Source: OLB6 sp964620125
GTDB taxonomy: Bacteria; Bacteroidota; Ignavibacteria; Kapaibacteriales; Kapaibacteriaceae
DNA: 21,565 nucleotides
Reading direction: 5' to 3'
Assembly (NCBI GenBank): GCA_964620125.1
Contig: CAZUGQ010000030.1
Coordinates: 1 to 21,565, forward strand
Below the pieces are notes generated by a model that made no database searches, was not told where the DNA came from, and saw nothing but the letters and a program-made list of their open reading frames with translations. The position numbers and the translations under genes are program-made. Positions 7,986 through 14,599 of this stretch are shown piece after piece (position 1 is the first letter of the stretch; every line of letters starts with the position of its first letter).

Positions 7986-8789
7986 ATGCCAAACCTCTCC
8001 CTCCTGGAGGCCATCAACCTTCGGCGGACGCATAACGGCCCCTTCGATCCCCGCCCTATAAGTCTGCACCATCAGCAATTGCTTATAAAGGTTGCTGAAC
8101 GAGCTCCAAGCCACTTCAATTCACAGCCGTGGCGGTTCGTTCTCATTGATGATCCAGGAATACGAGAACGGATTGCGGACATCGGCGGACGTACCATGAC
8201 GCAACTGATCTCCGAGGGTACCTTCTTCCGTCGGTATCGAAAGTACTTTCGGTTTACACGCGAAGAAATGGAAGAAAAGCGTGACGGTATCTACATAGAC
8301 CAGATGCCGGCCCCGCTGCGCCCTTTCATCAAACAGGTTTTCTCCGATGCAGTACAAAAGATCCTTGCCTCACTAGGCGTACCTAAACTCCTTGGCGAGG
8401 ATAATCGCAAACTCATTGCCTCAAGCCCCCTGCTTCTGGCTGTACTGCTTTCCAAGGAAGAATACAAACCCAGTGAACTGTCGGGGTTCTACTGCACTCT
8501 TTCCATGGGCATGGCGATCGAACACATCTGGCTTACATGTGCAGAGCTTGGGATGGGCATCCAGTTCGTGTCCACTCCTATGGAAGTTCCAGATGCCTGG
8601 CAGGAGATCAAGGAAATACTTCAGGTGCCCGATCACTTGGAGTTGATGGCCGTGTATCGACTCGGATATGTACCACAGGATGCAAAACGTCCACGAATTG
8701 ATTGGACGAGCAGCCAGCGCAAACCGATCTCCCAACTCGCATTTCGCAATACGTGCCTAACTCCCGAATCTGACGTCGCTGCAGAGTAG
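7986..8789 (+). CDS. Nitroreductase-family flavoprotein
   Basis: A 267-residue protein from ATG 7986. The open frame extends to 7932, but those 18 codons are made of the inverted repeat, so the ATG is chosen. The N-terminus LLEAINLRRTHNGPFDPRPI and the APSHFNSQPWRFVLIDD segment (about residues 37-53) match the FMN-binding half of nitroreductases. The C-terminal TCAELGMGIQFVST and LELMAVYRLGYVP match the usual dimer/FMN region. A charged insertion around residues 75-130 (FFRRYRKYFRFTREEMEEKRDG) lengthens it compared with minimal 200-residue members. These enzymes are cytoplasmic, NAD(P)H- and FMN-dependent. The true substrate cannot be told from sequence. It lies between the acyl-CoA ligase and the polyketide synthase genes, so a reductive tailoring role is possible but unproven. 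Confidence 0.85.
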   Translation: MPNLSLLEAINLRRTHNGPFDPRPISLHHQQLLIKVAERAPSHFNSQPWRFVLIDDPGIRERIADIGGRTMTQLISEGTFFRRYRKYFRFTREEMEEKRDGIYIDQMPAPLRPFIKQVFSDAVQKILASLGVPKLLGEDNRKLIASSPLLLAVLLSKEEYKPSELSGFYCTLSMGMAIEHIWLTCAELGMGIQFVSTPMEVPDAWQEIKEILQVPDHLELMAVYRLGYVPQDAKRPRIDWTSSQRKPISQLAFRNTCLTPESDVAAE

Positions 8790-8938
8790 GATGAACCCCT
8801 CGCGATTGCGGCAGTAACTCAGTTTTGGAGATGGTTTGCTACTCTCCGTCCAGCGAAAAGAAACAATCACAGCATTCTTGGTGTTCACCACAGTATTCTT
8901 TGAGCGAGCGAAGCACACTCTTGGTACCGAATCCGAGT

Positions 8939-9985
8939 ATGACTGATCGGAGCTACAGCGGCGGCATACGATTGTCGGGAATTGCATCATCTGTTCCTCC
9001 ACATGTTGCCGACCAGCAAACTATTCGGTCCATCGTGCGCGGATTGTTCGATGGTTCACAGCCCGACGTTGAGCGTATTCTTGCCGTGTTCGATCACGAC
9101 CATATTCATTCGCGGCACTTCATACGGCATCCCTCATGGTATGCGGAGCCGCACACGTTTGCAGAAGCGAATGCTGTTGGAATACAAGCTGCACGTGAAC
9201 TGGCAGCACAAGCTGCGCGAACAGCACTGGATGGCTGCATACCACATGGTGTGGTTGTGGTGAATTCTACCGTGGTAAGCACTCCAAGTCTTGACTCCTA
9301 TCTAATTCAGGACCTGGGTCTGCCTCCTACAACTCGGCGTACACCCATTGTTGGTATCGGTTGTGCCGGTGGCGTAGCCGGATTGGCGCGTGCTGCAGAG
9401 CTTAGTGCTGCGAATGGTGGAGCCCCCTACTTGCTCGTGTGTGTTGAAGTATGCAGTGCAACGTTTCAGCGTAATGACATGAGCAAGAGCAACCTGGTGG
9501 GTACCAGCTTGTTTGCCGATGGTGCAGCAGCGGTGCTGGTAAGTGGGGATGGCCAAGGACCAGAGATTCTGAACTCCTACAGCACATGGTACCCAAACAC
9601 TGAAGATGTTATGGGCTGGGACGTTAGAGATACCGGTTTACATGTGCGCTTTTCACGGGACATCCCGGCATTTGTGGTAGCCAACTTTCCGTTGCTGCTC
9701 TCTCAGGCATACCATTCGTGGGGTATTGATGCTGCCGACGTACAGGCGGTCATCTCGCATCCAGGAGGTGCCAAAGTACTCGAAGCACTTTCGATGGCAG
9801 GGGGCTGGCCACTCGTTTGGTTCGACGTTGCTCGCAATGTGCTTCGCAAGTTCGGCAACATGTCGTCACCATCGGTGCTGTTCGTGTTGGAAGAGATGAT
9901 CAAGAGGGGACTGCCTTCTGGACATACTGTGATGTCGGCTCTTGGCCCCGGTTTTAGTGCCGAACTTGTGCTGTTGCGAAGCTGA
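8939..9985 (+). CDS. Type III polyketide synthase (chalcone/stilbene synthase family, alkylpyrone/alkylresorcinol type)
   Basis: A 348-residue thiolase-fold condensing enzyme that extends an acyl-CoA starter with malonyl-CoA and cyclises the product. The triad is in place from ATG 8939: Cys142 in GIGCAGGVAG, His274 in ISHPGGAKVLEAL, Asn307 in KFGNMSSPSVLFVLEE. The Cys-to-His and His-to-Asn spacings (132 and 33) are close to plant chalcone synthase. The substrate-facing VCVEVCSATF and GTSLFADGAAAVLV segments are typical of bacterial members. The open frame reaches 8825, but those 38 residues are Ser-rich, unconserved, and would exceed family length, so the ATG at 8939 before TDRSYSGGIRLSGIASSVPPH is preferred. 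The methyltransferase-type gene follows immediately, the arrangement known from bps/srs alkylpyrone and phenolic-lipid loci. A ketoacyl-ACP synthase III is the main alternative, but the GNMSSPSV asparagine context and the neighbour argue against it. Confidence 0.92.
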   Translation: MTDRSYSGGIRLSGIASSVPPHVADQQTIRSIVRGLFDGSQPDVERILAVFDHDHIHSRHFIRHPSWYAEPHTFAEANAVGIQAARELAAQAARTALDGCIPHGVVVVNSTVVSTPSLDSYLIQDLGLPPTTRRTPIVGIGCAGGVAGLARAAELSAANGGAPYLLVCVEVCSATFQRNDMSKSNLVGTSLFADGAAAVLVSGDGQGPEILNSYSTWYPNTEDVMGWDVRDTGLHVRFSRDIPAFVVANFPLLLSQAYHSWGIDAADVQAVISHPGGAKVLEALSMAGGWPLVWFDVARNVLRKFGNMSSPSVLFVLEEMIKRGLPSGHTVMSALGPGFSAELVLLRS

Positions 9986-10030
9986 TCGTTGTCTGAGCAA
10001 ACTACAGTTAGTATCGTGTTTCATTGTGCC

Positions 10031-10588
10031 ATGCCTTTCGATCTCGATGATAGAATGTTTGTTTTCGGCACCGTTGGGTTGCTGATCCTTCAGCGAGTAA
10101 CAGAGTTGCTGATTTCTGCACGGAACCTGCGATGGGCTCTATCGCAAGGCGGGGTTGAGTATGGAAAGGAGCACTACTGGATGTTTGTAGCACTACATAC
10201 AGGATGGCTGGCTGGGATTACAGTTGAAGCTCATGTGCGAGGATATGTAATGCCTGATTGGTATTGGCTCCCGCTTTCTCTTGCCTTGTTTGCTCAAGTG
10301 CTTCGATACTGGGCAATTGTATCGTTGGGTCCACGGTGGAATACGCGCATCGTTGTTATTCCTGGAAAGCGTCTGGTAAACACTGGACCGTACAGGTTTA
10401 TGCACCATCCGAACTACGTTGCAGTGATCATCGAACTGGCAACAATTCCGCTAATCTTCAGTGCCTACATGGTGGCCTTGATTGCCTCGGTGATGAACGG
10501 TCTATTACTGTTCTGTGTTCGAATTCCAGAAGAGAATCGGGCTTTAAAGCAATCGCAGTTGCCAAATGGGTCGCTGGGCGAGTCTTGA
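10031..10588 (+). CDS. ICMT-family membrane methyltransferase (alkylpyrone/alkylresorcinol O-methylation candidate)
   Basis: Isoprenylcysteine carboxyl methyltransferase-like protein of 185 residues from ATG 10031; a TTG at 9989 would add 14. Four or five hydrophobic segments are visible (RMFVFGTVGLLILQRV, YWMFVALHTGWLAGITV, WLPLSLALFAQVLRYWAI, and a long pair after the SAM motif). The cofactor-binding C-terminus has the family signature GPYRFMHHPNYVAVIIE and a following PEENRAL. In Bacillus and Streptomyces, proteins of this family paired with type III polyketide synthases methylate the polyketide lipid; the same role is inferred here from adjacency (3-45 nt gap depending on start). It works in the inner membrane on hydrophobic products. 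It is the last plus-strand gene before the convergent junction. Confidence 0.87.
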   Translation: MPFDLDDRMFVFGTVGLLILQRVTELLISARNLRWALSQGGVEYGKEHYWMFVALHTGWLAGITVEAHVRGYVMPDWYWLPLSLALFAQVLRYWAIVSLGPRWNTRIVVIPGKRLVNTGPYRFMHHPNYVAVIIELATIPLIFSAYMVALIASVMNGLLLFCVRIPEENRALKQSQLPNGSLGES

Positions 10589-10675
10589 AAAACGTTGGCT
10601 TATGCGTCTAACCATCATTGGAATGAACATCTTCACACACGTATCCTGCATGCGCTAGAATTGCCGTACCTTAAG

Positions 10676-10749
10676 TACCGGAGGAGGGATTTGAACCCCC
10701 GACACACGGATTATGATTCCGTTGCTCTAACCAACTGAGCTACTCCGGC
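10676..10749 (-). tRNA. tRNA with anticodon CAT (elongator tRNA-Met most likely; tRNA-Ile2 possible)
   Basis: A full cloverleaf of 74 nt reads on the minus strand. Acceptor GCCGGAG/CTCCGGT with a G-U pair at 1-72; D-stem GCTC/GAGC with a 9-nt loop; anticodon stem ACGGA/TCCGT with loop ATCATAA, anticodon at 10715-10713; variable region GTGTC; T-stem GGGGG/CCCTC with loop TTCAAAT; discriminator A. CCA is not encoded. The paired 1-72 end excludes initiator tRNA. A CAT anticodon could also be read as Ile2 if C34 is lysidinylated by TilS, which sequence alone does not settle. Confidence 0.93.
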
Positions 10750-10790
10750 AGAACCGCGAAAATAGGAAGAAAGTATCGAGTGATCAGGCC

Positions 10791-11402
10791 TTACACGTTG
10801 TTGAGTTCATCACGTATTCGTGCAGCACGTTCATAATCTTCAACACGAATAGCTTCTTGGAGTTCCTGTTCCAGGCGTTCCCTTCGAGTTAGTGGCCTGC
10901 TGGGCTCGGGCTCTGACTCGGGAAGCGCTGGTGTTTCTTCCTCGGAGGCCATCTCCTCTTCACCTTGAGCTTCTGCTTCTTCTTCCTCACCATCACCATC
11001 CGGGTGGTCAATGGCAGCTTCGTTAAGAATTTCCTCCGTTACGTAGATCGGTACGCCACACCGAACAGCGATGGCTATCGCATCGCTGGGCCGTGCATCT
11101 ACTTCGATGTCACTGTACTCAAATACGAGTGCAGCATAAAAGGTACCCTCCTTTAACGAATGAATTACCACCTCTTTGAGATGTCCACCAAGCGCTTCGA
11201 TAACGTTGCGCAACAGGTCGTGCGTCATCGGTCTTTGCGGACGAACTCCTTCCAACTCGTTGGCTATTGCCTGAGCCTCTGGAACTCCAATGATGATAGG
11301 CATGCGGCGTGGACCATCAGCCTCCTTGAGGATCAAGGCGAAGGCCCCCTGGCTCATGCCACGGTCGGTGAGGCCGAAGATGTCCATTTGGATGCGGGGC
11401 AT
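10791..11402 (-). CDS. Bifunctional nuclease (BFN/DUF151) domain protein with C-terminal UVR motif
   Basis: A 203-residue cytoplasmic protein. Residues 1-135 are the BFN/DUF151 fold: GAFALILKEADGPRRMPIIIGVPEAQAIA, then RPMTHDLLRNVIEALGG and the DARPSDAIAIAVRCGVPIYV motif. Residues about 136-168 are a very acidic linker rich in Glu. The last about 33 (RRERLEQELQEAIRVEDYERAARIRDELNNV in total) form a UVR motif of the kind UvrB and UvrC use for pairing. The BFN-acidic linker-UVR layout is known in Bacteroidota. BFN proteins are linked to nuclease activity and stress defence in a few organisms; the exact role is unclear. The ATG at 11402 is preceded by only two bases and then a pyrimidine-rich tandem repeat, so there is no Shine-Dalgarno. 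It lies 65 nt downstream of etfA. Confidence 0.9.
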   Translation of the reverse strand: MPRIQMDIFGLTDRGMSQGAFALILKEADGPRRMPIIIGVPEAQAIANELEGVRPQRPMTHDLLRNVIEALGGHLKEVVIHSLKEGTFYAALVFEYSDIEVDARPSDAIAIAVRCGVPIYVTEEILNEAAIDHPDGDGEEEEAEAQGEEEMASEEETPALPESEPEPSRPLTRRERLEQELQEAIRVEDYERAARIRDELNNV

Positions 11403-11404
11403 TT

Positions 11405-11467
11405 GAGGGACTAGAGGGACTGGAGGGACTAGAGGGACTGGAGGGACTAGAGGGGAAGAGGGAGGGG
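11405..11467. repeat. 9-nt tandem repeat and G-quadruplex-capable tract between etfA and the BFN gene
   Basis: On the plus strand GAGGGACTA and GAGGGACTG alternate for five exact units (11405-11449), an 18-nt period, followed by a diverged G-rich tail. Eight G-tracts of three or more, with spacers of 6, 6, 6, 6, 6, 4 and 1 nt, meet the G3N1-7 rule. The tract fills essentially all of the spacer. The transcript carries the C/T-rich complement directly up to the BFN start codon. Confidence 0.9.
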
Positions 11468-12442
11468 TTAGTTCTTGTTGACTATGGAAGCGATCTGTTG
11501 GGTGAGTTTTGGTAGGACTTCGAATACATCTCCGACGATGCCGTAGTCGGCTACCTTAAAAATAGGGGCGTCTTTGTCCTTGTTGATTGCAACGATGATC
11601 TTGCTGGTACTCATGCCGGCTAGGTGTTGTACGGCACCGCTAATACCGCAGGCAACGTACATCGTTGGACTCACTGTTTTGCCTGTTTGGCCAACCTGCT
11701 CGCGGTGCGGACGCCATCCGGCATCCACAACGGCACGAGAGGCTCCAACTGCGGCTCCTAAGGTTTTTGCCAGTTCTTCCACGAGACCAAAATGCTCGGG
11801 ACCCTTCAAACCTCTGCCGCCACTCACGATAATGTCCGCTTCGGCTACATCGAGTGCACCCTGCGTGTAGGTTACGCTCTTCACGGTCGAAGAACGAACG
11901 GCGGCATCAGCTCCTACCGTCCGCTGTTCAATACTCACTGTTCCCGCCGCATCCGCACTCTTAGCTGTAAACACATTCGGACGCAGCGTAACAACCGTAA
12001 CTCCCGTAACTCCCGTAACTCCCGTAACCCTCTGAAACGCTTTACCCGCAAACACCGGACGCACCGCTTCGATGGCTCCGTCACTGCCATGCAGTTCAAC
12101 ACAATCTGCTAGCAGAGCAGCCTGCAGTCGGATGGATACACGTGGTGCGACATCCTTACCGGTGGCATTTGCTGCGAACATCACGGTTTTGGCACCTATT
12201 TCCTGAGCCACATCGGCAACAAGCTTTGCAACAACGCTGTTTGCAAACGAGCCTACTGCAGACATATCTACGTTGATGCACTTTTCTAAGCCATACGCTG
12301 CAGCCGTTGATATCTGATCTGATGTGGCTCCAACACTAATACCCACTAAGGCTGAGCCCCCTGCCACACGTCGTGCCGCAGTGATAAGCTCGTACGAGGT
12401 TCGCTTGAGACCGTTGCCGGATGGTTCAAGGTAGAGGAGCAT
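11468..12442 (-). CDS. etfA: Electron transfer flavoprotein subunit alpha
   Basis: A 324-residue FAD-binding subunit of the EtfAB heterodimer, which passes electrons from acyl-CoA and other dehydrogenases to the quinone pool. The N-terminal alpha/beta domain has LVADVAQEIGAKTVMFAANATGKDVAPR. The C-terminal FAD domain has GGRGLKGPEHFGLVEELAK, then AVGASRAVVDAGWRPHREQVGQTGK and YVACGISGAVQHLAGM, and the ATP-grasp-like closing segment VAINKDKDAPIFKVADYGIVGD. ATG 12442 shares one base with the etfB TGA; the TTG at 12445 would add one residue. An in-frame 9-nt repeat encodes GVTGVTGVT at residues 141-149, in the usually short stretch between AGKA and the RPNVF motif. The Etf pair fits with the acyl-CoA synthetase in a lineage that oxidises fatty acids. 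Confidence 0.97.
   Translation of the reverse strand: MLLYLEPSGNGLKRTSYELITAARRVAGGSALVGISVGATSDQISTAAAYGLEKCINVDMSAVGSFANSVVAKLVADVAQEIGAKTVMFAANATGKDVAPRVSIRLQAALLADCVELHGSDGAIEAVRPVFAGKAFQRVTGVTGVTGVTVVTLRPNVFTAKSADAAGTVSIEQRTVGADAAVRSSTVKSVTYTQGALDVAEADIIVSGGRGLKGPEHFGLVEELAKTLGAAVGASRAVVDAGWRPHREQVGQTGKTVSPTMYVACGISGAVQHLAGMSTSKIIVAINKDKDAPIFKVADYGIVGDVFEVLPKLTQQIASIVNKN
11988..12032 (-). repeat. In-frame 9-nt tandem repeat inside etfA
   Basis: On the plus strand GTAACTCCC occurs three times exactly (11997-12023), flanked by two diverged copies (GTAACAACC before and GTAACCCTC after). Read on the minus strand it encodes Val-Thr-(Gly-Val-Thr)3-Val-Val-Thr. Because the unit is 9 nt, expansion or contraction keeps the frame. 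Confidence 0.85.
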
Positions 12443-13188
12443 CAAATAACCTTTGCTTCTTCGTGAAGGAGACGGACGAGTTCGGAAATATCCGCTTCGG
12501 TGTCTGAAAAAATCTTGTTAAGACGTTTGTTGTCGGGCAAGGTCATGCCTACGACACTCACACGTGCTGTTGCATTTGATGGCGCACGTTCAACAATTGG
12601 CTTGTTCTTAGCCTTCATGATGTCTGGCAGCTTGGGATAGCGAGGATCGTTCAAACCTTTCTGCGCGCTGATCACGCACGGTAGGCTTGCGGTTACGGAT
12701 TCCTTTCCACCTTCGATATCACGTTCTGCGGATACAGCAGTGCCATCGATGCTTAGCGAGCTCACCATGGTGATGCTTGGCCACTCAAGCAATTCAGCCA
12801 CCATTCCCGGCACCACGAAGCCGTCATAATCAATGCTTTGCCTGCCAAAGATGATCAGGTCAGGCATCGATTCTTTTGCCAGTTCGGCAATGCTACTCGC
12901 AACGGTGAATGAGTCTGCACACACAGGGTCATTCACAAGTACGGCAGCGTCGGACCCCATGGCAAGTGCGCGCTGCAGAATTTCCTTGGCACTTGGTGGG
13001 CCTACAGTCACGGTAGTAACAACGCCACCGTGTTTCTCTTTTAGTAGCAGGCCTTCTTCGATGGCAAACTCGTCGTACGGGTTCAGGATGAATTTCACAC
13101 CCTGTGGGTTCATGCTCTTGCCATCGGCACCAACCGTAATCTTGGTGGTGGTATCCGGAACAAGCGATATGCAAACCAGTATGTTCAT
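12442..13188 (-). CDS. etfB: Electron transfer flavoprotein subunit beta
   Basis: A 248-residue AMP-binding subunit of EtfAB. It begins MNILVCISLVPDTTTKI, carries the family's NPYDEFAIEEGLLLKEKHGG, the nucleotide-pocket segment DLIIFGRQSIDYDGFVVPGM (about residues 110-130), and the recognition-loop-like ASLPCVISAQKGLNDPRYP (about 167-185). It overlaps etfA by one base (TGATG), so the pair is translationally coupled. A Bacteroidota-type -7 element lies 33 nt upstream, in the 46-nt gap after the TolC-family gene, so etfBA probably has its own promoter. Confidence 0.97.
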   Translation of the reverse strand: MNILVCISLVPDTTTKITVGADGKSMNPQGVKFILNPYDEFAIEEGLLLKEKHGGVVTTVTVGPPSAKEILQRALAMGSDAAVLVNDPVCADSFTVASSIAELAKESMPDLIIFGRQSIDYDGFVVPGMVAELLEWPSITMVSSLSIDGTAVSAERDIEGGKESVTASLPCVISAQKGLNDPRYPKLPDIMKAKNKPIVERAPSNATARVSVVGMTLPDNKRLNKIFSDTEADISELVRLLHEEAKVI

Positions 13189-13220
13189 TCGTTGGGCAGC
13201 TTAGGTTTCGAATTGGGCCG

Positions 13221-13228
13221 CAAAGATA
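13221..13228 (-). promoter_or_regulatory. Bacteroidota-type -7 promoter element before etfB
   Basis: Minus strand TATCTTTG matches TAnnTTTG. It lies within the larger string ATCGTATCTTTGC (13232-13220), which differs from the gyrA promoter string at one base. It ends 33 nt before the etfB ATG. No convincing -33 box is visible in the end of the preceding gene. Confidence 0.58.
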
Positions 13229-13234
13229 CGATGC

Positions 13235-14599
13235 CTAGATGGTGCCGGTGGCCCATAAGAGGGTAACCTCTGCTCGAGCAACATCGGCTTGTGCAGCAAC
13301 GCGGCGCATGAGAGCCTCGGCAAGAAAACGTTCGCGAAGGTTCAAGGTGAGTAACGAGCTTTCGCCAGTATTAAAGCGTGTGCGTTCGGCTACTACCATT
13401 TGTCCAGCCAAGGCAACCTCTTGCTCGGCAAGATCCAGTCTTTGCAGCGCACGCTCCAATGCTATGGCTGCATTCTGAGCATCGGCAGCTACCACACGTT
13501 CAACCAGCATCCGCGACAGATCGGCACGTTGAACAGTGATTCCGGCCATCTGAGCGTTGCCCTGAGCAGTTCTAAATAACAGTGGTTGGGAAATGTTCAA
13601 GCCAATCTTGTAGTCCAATGATGTTGGACTGCTTACATCGTAAGCGGCAAGAGCTGCGTCGAGCTTCACCATCGGTCGCAGAAATTCTTGTGCTAAACTG
13701 CTATCAAGTCTGGCCATACGCTGAAGAGCGTCAATCCGCTGTATCTCCGGCCTCCGACGTAATGCCGTATCAATAGCAGAAAACCTGTCGAAGGTTGTGT
13801 TAACTGCACCTGGTAGGGGGCTTGGGTTCTGCGTGATTGTTTGTGGAAGTCGATCAGCTGACCATAGGTACACCGATGCATTCACACGTGTTTGTTCTGC
13901 CACACGTAGGGTAGAGAGCCTTTCGCCACGCCGCCTGTACAATTCTTGCACAACTTCGATGGTATCGATGGCAGCCTGCTCACCTACGTTCGTGCGCCTG
14001 CGTATCTGCGTTAGTCGCTCTTCAATGAGCCTAATCACACTGTCAGCAACGGTCACTGCAGCTTCAGCTTCTGCCCACGTCCAGTATGCAAGAGCTGCAT
14101 CACGCAGCAACGAGTTTCTGTCCATGCGATACTGAGCCGAAGCAACTTCCGGACGTAGCAGCGCTTTGTTAAGCTGGTTGCGTCGGGAGTCGGTGAATAT
14201 GCCCTGGAACAGTGGTAACGACACACCAATGGTGGCTTCCCCAGGCAGTGACGTAAGGGTTTGCGGATTTACCGAGCTGCCAATGCCCCTGGAATATGTG
14301 GCCTTCAGCGTTGGTCCAAACAGCATGTTGAGAGGAAGTTCGAGAGCTCCATCAATGCTGTTTAACTTGTCAGTGCCACTTTTGTCCTCGTACACACTCA
14401 CCAGGGTAAGAGACGGGTCGAAGCGGCCTAGTGCCGAGGTGATTTCGGCATTTGCCAACTCAGGCTCGTATGCGGCAACAGCGATTGAGGGGTTCGATGC
14501 TTCGACCTGGGCTAGGTAAACACGAAGATCGAGCACCTGCGAGGATGCCACGGTGGACAATACAACAAGCCACACAAGTCCAAGAGCCACGCGTATCAC
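13235..14599 (-). CDS. TolC-family outer-membrane efflux channel
   Basis: A 454-residue protein starting at GTG 14599 (GTGA overlap of 4 nt with the HlyD-type stop). The signal peptide is IRVALGLVWLVVLSTVASSQ. Two OEP repeats with long helices follow: first half with YEPELANAEITSALGRFDPSL and strands around GATIGVSLPLFQGIFTD, second half with DYKIGLNISQPLLFRTAQG and the terminal helix ALQRLDLAEQEVALAGQMVVAE, ending RFNTGESSLLTLNLRERFLAEA. This is the trimeric outer-membrane exit duct. Its neighbours supply the other two parts of a tripartite exporter (HlyD adaptor and ABC pump), so all three likely work as one complex. Substrate unknown. Confidence 0.92.
   Translation of the reverse strand: MIRVALGLVWLVVLSTVASSQVLDLRVYLAQVEASNPSIAVAAYEPELANAEITSALGRFDPSLTLVSVYEDKSGTDKLNSIDGALELPLNMLFGPTLKATYSRGIGSSVNPQTLTSLPGEATIGVSLPLFQGIFTDSRRNQLNKALLRPEVASAQYRMDRNSLLRDAALAYWTWAEAEAAVTVADSVIRLIEERLTQIRRRTNVGEQAAIDTIEVVQELYRRRGERLSTLRVAEQTRVNASVYLWSADRLPQTITQNPSPLPGAVNTTFDRFSAIDTALRRRPEIQRIDALQRMARLDSSLAQEFLRPMVKLDAALAAYDVSSPTSLDYKIGLNISQPLLFRTAQGNAQMAGITVQRADLSRMLVERVVAADAQNAAIALERALQRLDLAEQEVALAGQMVVAERTRFNTGESSLLTLNLRERFLAEALMRRVAAQADVARAEVTLLWATGTI

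Noticed and set aside
8894..8902. Promoter-like TATTCTTTG before the type III PKS
   Set aside because: The spacing between TA and TTTG is three instead of two and no -33 box is visible; not enough to call.
8825..8938. 38-residue N-terminal extension of the type III PKS
   Set aside because: Unconserved, Ser/Gln-rich, and would make the enzyme longer than its family; ATG 8939 fits better.
11405..11449. Tandem repeat considered as a CRISPR array
   Set aside because: Units are 9 nt, contiguous, with no spacers and no cas genes nearby.
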